Made by a program: the position numbers and the translations under genes. The notes under the pieces are model-generated. The model was not told where the DNA came from. It saw only the letters and a list, made by a program, of their open reading frames with translations, and made no database searches. Below are positions 5,453 to 5,895 of a DNA stretch of 5,895 nt, piece after piece. Numbering within the stretch: the first letter of the stretch is position 1; each line of letters starts with the position of its first letter. The stretch lies in assembly GCA_030671095.1 (NCBI GenBank), contig DAOVAK010000200.1, positions 1 through 5,895 on the forward strand. Reading direction: 5' to 3'. This DNA comes from Deltaproteobacteria bacterium. Its GTDB lineage: Bacteria; Desulfobacterota; DSM-4660; Desulfatiglandales; HGW-15.

Positions 5453-5730
5453 TCACCCTCCTTTCTTAAGTTCTTTTAAGGCCACATTGGCCCCGATTAG
5501 AATTGGGTTCCAGAAGGTGGCGAAGGGTGGGGCGTTCCCTTTCGGCTACTTCCGAGGTGAGCACGATGAGGTCGTAACAGCCATTCACATCATGGGAAAT
5601 GTAATAGGGAAGGCTACAAGGCCCATGGGGGATATGGGGGTTCTTTTCAAGGACAACGACCTCCATCTCGGGCCTAGCTCTTCCCGAACCACTGGTCGTA
5701 CTCATCCCTACCAATGACTACTACCAATTT
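5453..5730 (-). pseudogene. Scar of an NADH oxidase/CoA-disulfide reductase family gene
   Basis: Three frames hold pieces of one FAD-dependent pyridine nucleotide-disulfide oxidoreductase. At 5730-5710 KLVVVIG is the first strand of the FAD-binding Rossmann fold. After an apparent loss of about 11 bases the next frame reads GMSTTSGSGRARPEMEVVVL, then EKNPHIPHGPCSLPYYIS and YDLIVLTSEVAERE. The redox cysteine motif of this family (GPCSLPYYI) is visible. Near 5540 this jumps to a third frame reading APPFATFWNPILIGANVALK then ELKKGG and TGA (5455-5453), which is the usual C-terminal end (YAPPF...DPIL). The middle, several hundred residues in intact relatives of about 450 or more, is gone. The second frame alone gives an 82-codon ORF ending at 5466 that could be miscalled as a gene. 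Its start overlaps the rubrerythrin end, and its tail abuts the YeeE/YedE start. Clearly non-functional unless the deletion is an assembly fault. Confidence 0.82.
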
Positions 5731-5895
5731 TCCGACAGGAGTTCAAAGTAGGCCCGGGGATGATCGCAAGCCGGGCACTTCTCCGGGGCCTCCTTCCCCT
5801 CGTAAATATAGCCGCAGTTGCGGCATCGCCACTTCACCACTTCATCCCGCCGGAAGACCCTTCCTTCCTGGACGTTCCGTAAAAGGCCCAGATAC
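5721..5895 (-). CDS. rbr: Rubrerythrin, C-terminal rubredoxin-like domain (5' part outside window)
   Basis: Cytosolic NADH/rubredoxin-linked hydrogen peroxide reductase of anaerobes. Only the last 57 residues are visible. LLRNVQEGRVFRRDEVVKWR leads into the rubredoxin-like domain, CRNCGYIYEGKEAPEKCPAC, with Fe(Cys)4 ligands in two CxxC pairs, and ends DHPRAYFELLSENW. This is the typical rubrerythrin end, in which the second CxxC is followed by HPxAYFELL. The preceding di-iron four-helix domain must lie beyond the right edge. The stop (5723-5721) overlaps the remnant of the next gene, whose first strand is read in another frame from 5730. It is the first visible gene of the series and fits the peroxide-defence theme. 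Confidence 0.93.
   Translation of the reverse strand, partial: YLGLLRNVQEGRVFRRDEVVKWRCRNCGYIYEGKEAPEKCPACDHPRAYFELLSENW

Overview
All recognisable genes in this window lie on the minus strand, so transcription runs from the right edge to the left. They form one tightly packed series of oxygen- and peroxide-defence genes typical of a strict anaerobe. A two-domain desulfoferrodoxin, a rubredoxin plus flavodiiron protein pair, two rubrerythrin-type proteins, a ferritin and a selenocysteine-containing peroxiredoxin together suggest an anaerobic, probably sulfate-reducing or syntrophic bacterium of the Desulfobacterota (former Deltaproteobacteria). That assignment is an inference from gene content. 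An anaerobic Firmicute or an uncultured relative cannot be excluded.

Layout in transcription order. (1) 5895-5721: C-terminal end of a rubrerythrin. (2) 5730-5453: scar of an NADH oxidase/CoA-disulfide reductase family gene that keeps its two ends but has lost the middle. (3) 5451-4936 and 4929-4366: two half-size YeeE/YedE-family membrane transporters. (4) 4365-4236: a 130-bp spacer with a 10-bp inverted repeat. (5) 4235-3624: a peroxiredoxin whose peroxidatic residue is an in-frame TGA, followed by a SECIS-like hairpin. (6) 3609-3472: a 45-codon fragment homologous to the peroxiredoxin C-terminus. (7) 3475-2954: a rubrerythrin-like di-iron protein without a rubredoxin domain. (8) 2933-2340: a flavoredoxin-type flavin reductase gene with three in-frame stop codons. 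(9) 2401-2240: rubredoxin. (10) 2217-2158: a mini-ORF. (11) 2143-944: flavodiiron protein. (12) 905-737: scar of a Dps-like ferritin gene. (13) 721-347: desulfoferrodoxin. (14) 347-1: ferritin, cut by the window edge.

The intact genes make a coherent pathway. Desulfoferrodoxin reduces superoxide to peroxide. The selenoperoxiredoxin and rubrerythrins remove peroxide. The flavodiiron protein reduces O2 (or NO) to water (or N2O) with electrons from rubredoxin. Ferritin holds the iron. The YeeE/YedE pair probably imports a sulfur (or selenium) species.

Two things stand out. One is the selenocysteine peroxiredoxin with its recoding hairpin. The other is the amount of gene decay: one gene with three nonsense codons, and two to four short scars that keep a ribosome-binding site, a start and a C-terminal tail while the body is gone. 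No gene-free stretch exceeds 300 bases. No tRNA, rRNA, CRISPR, IS element or convincing promoter or terminator was seen.
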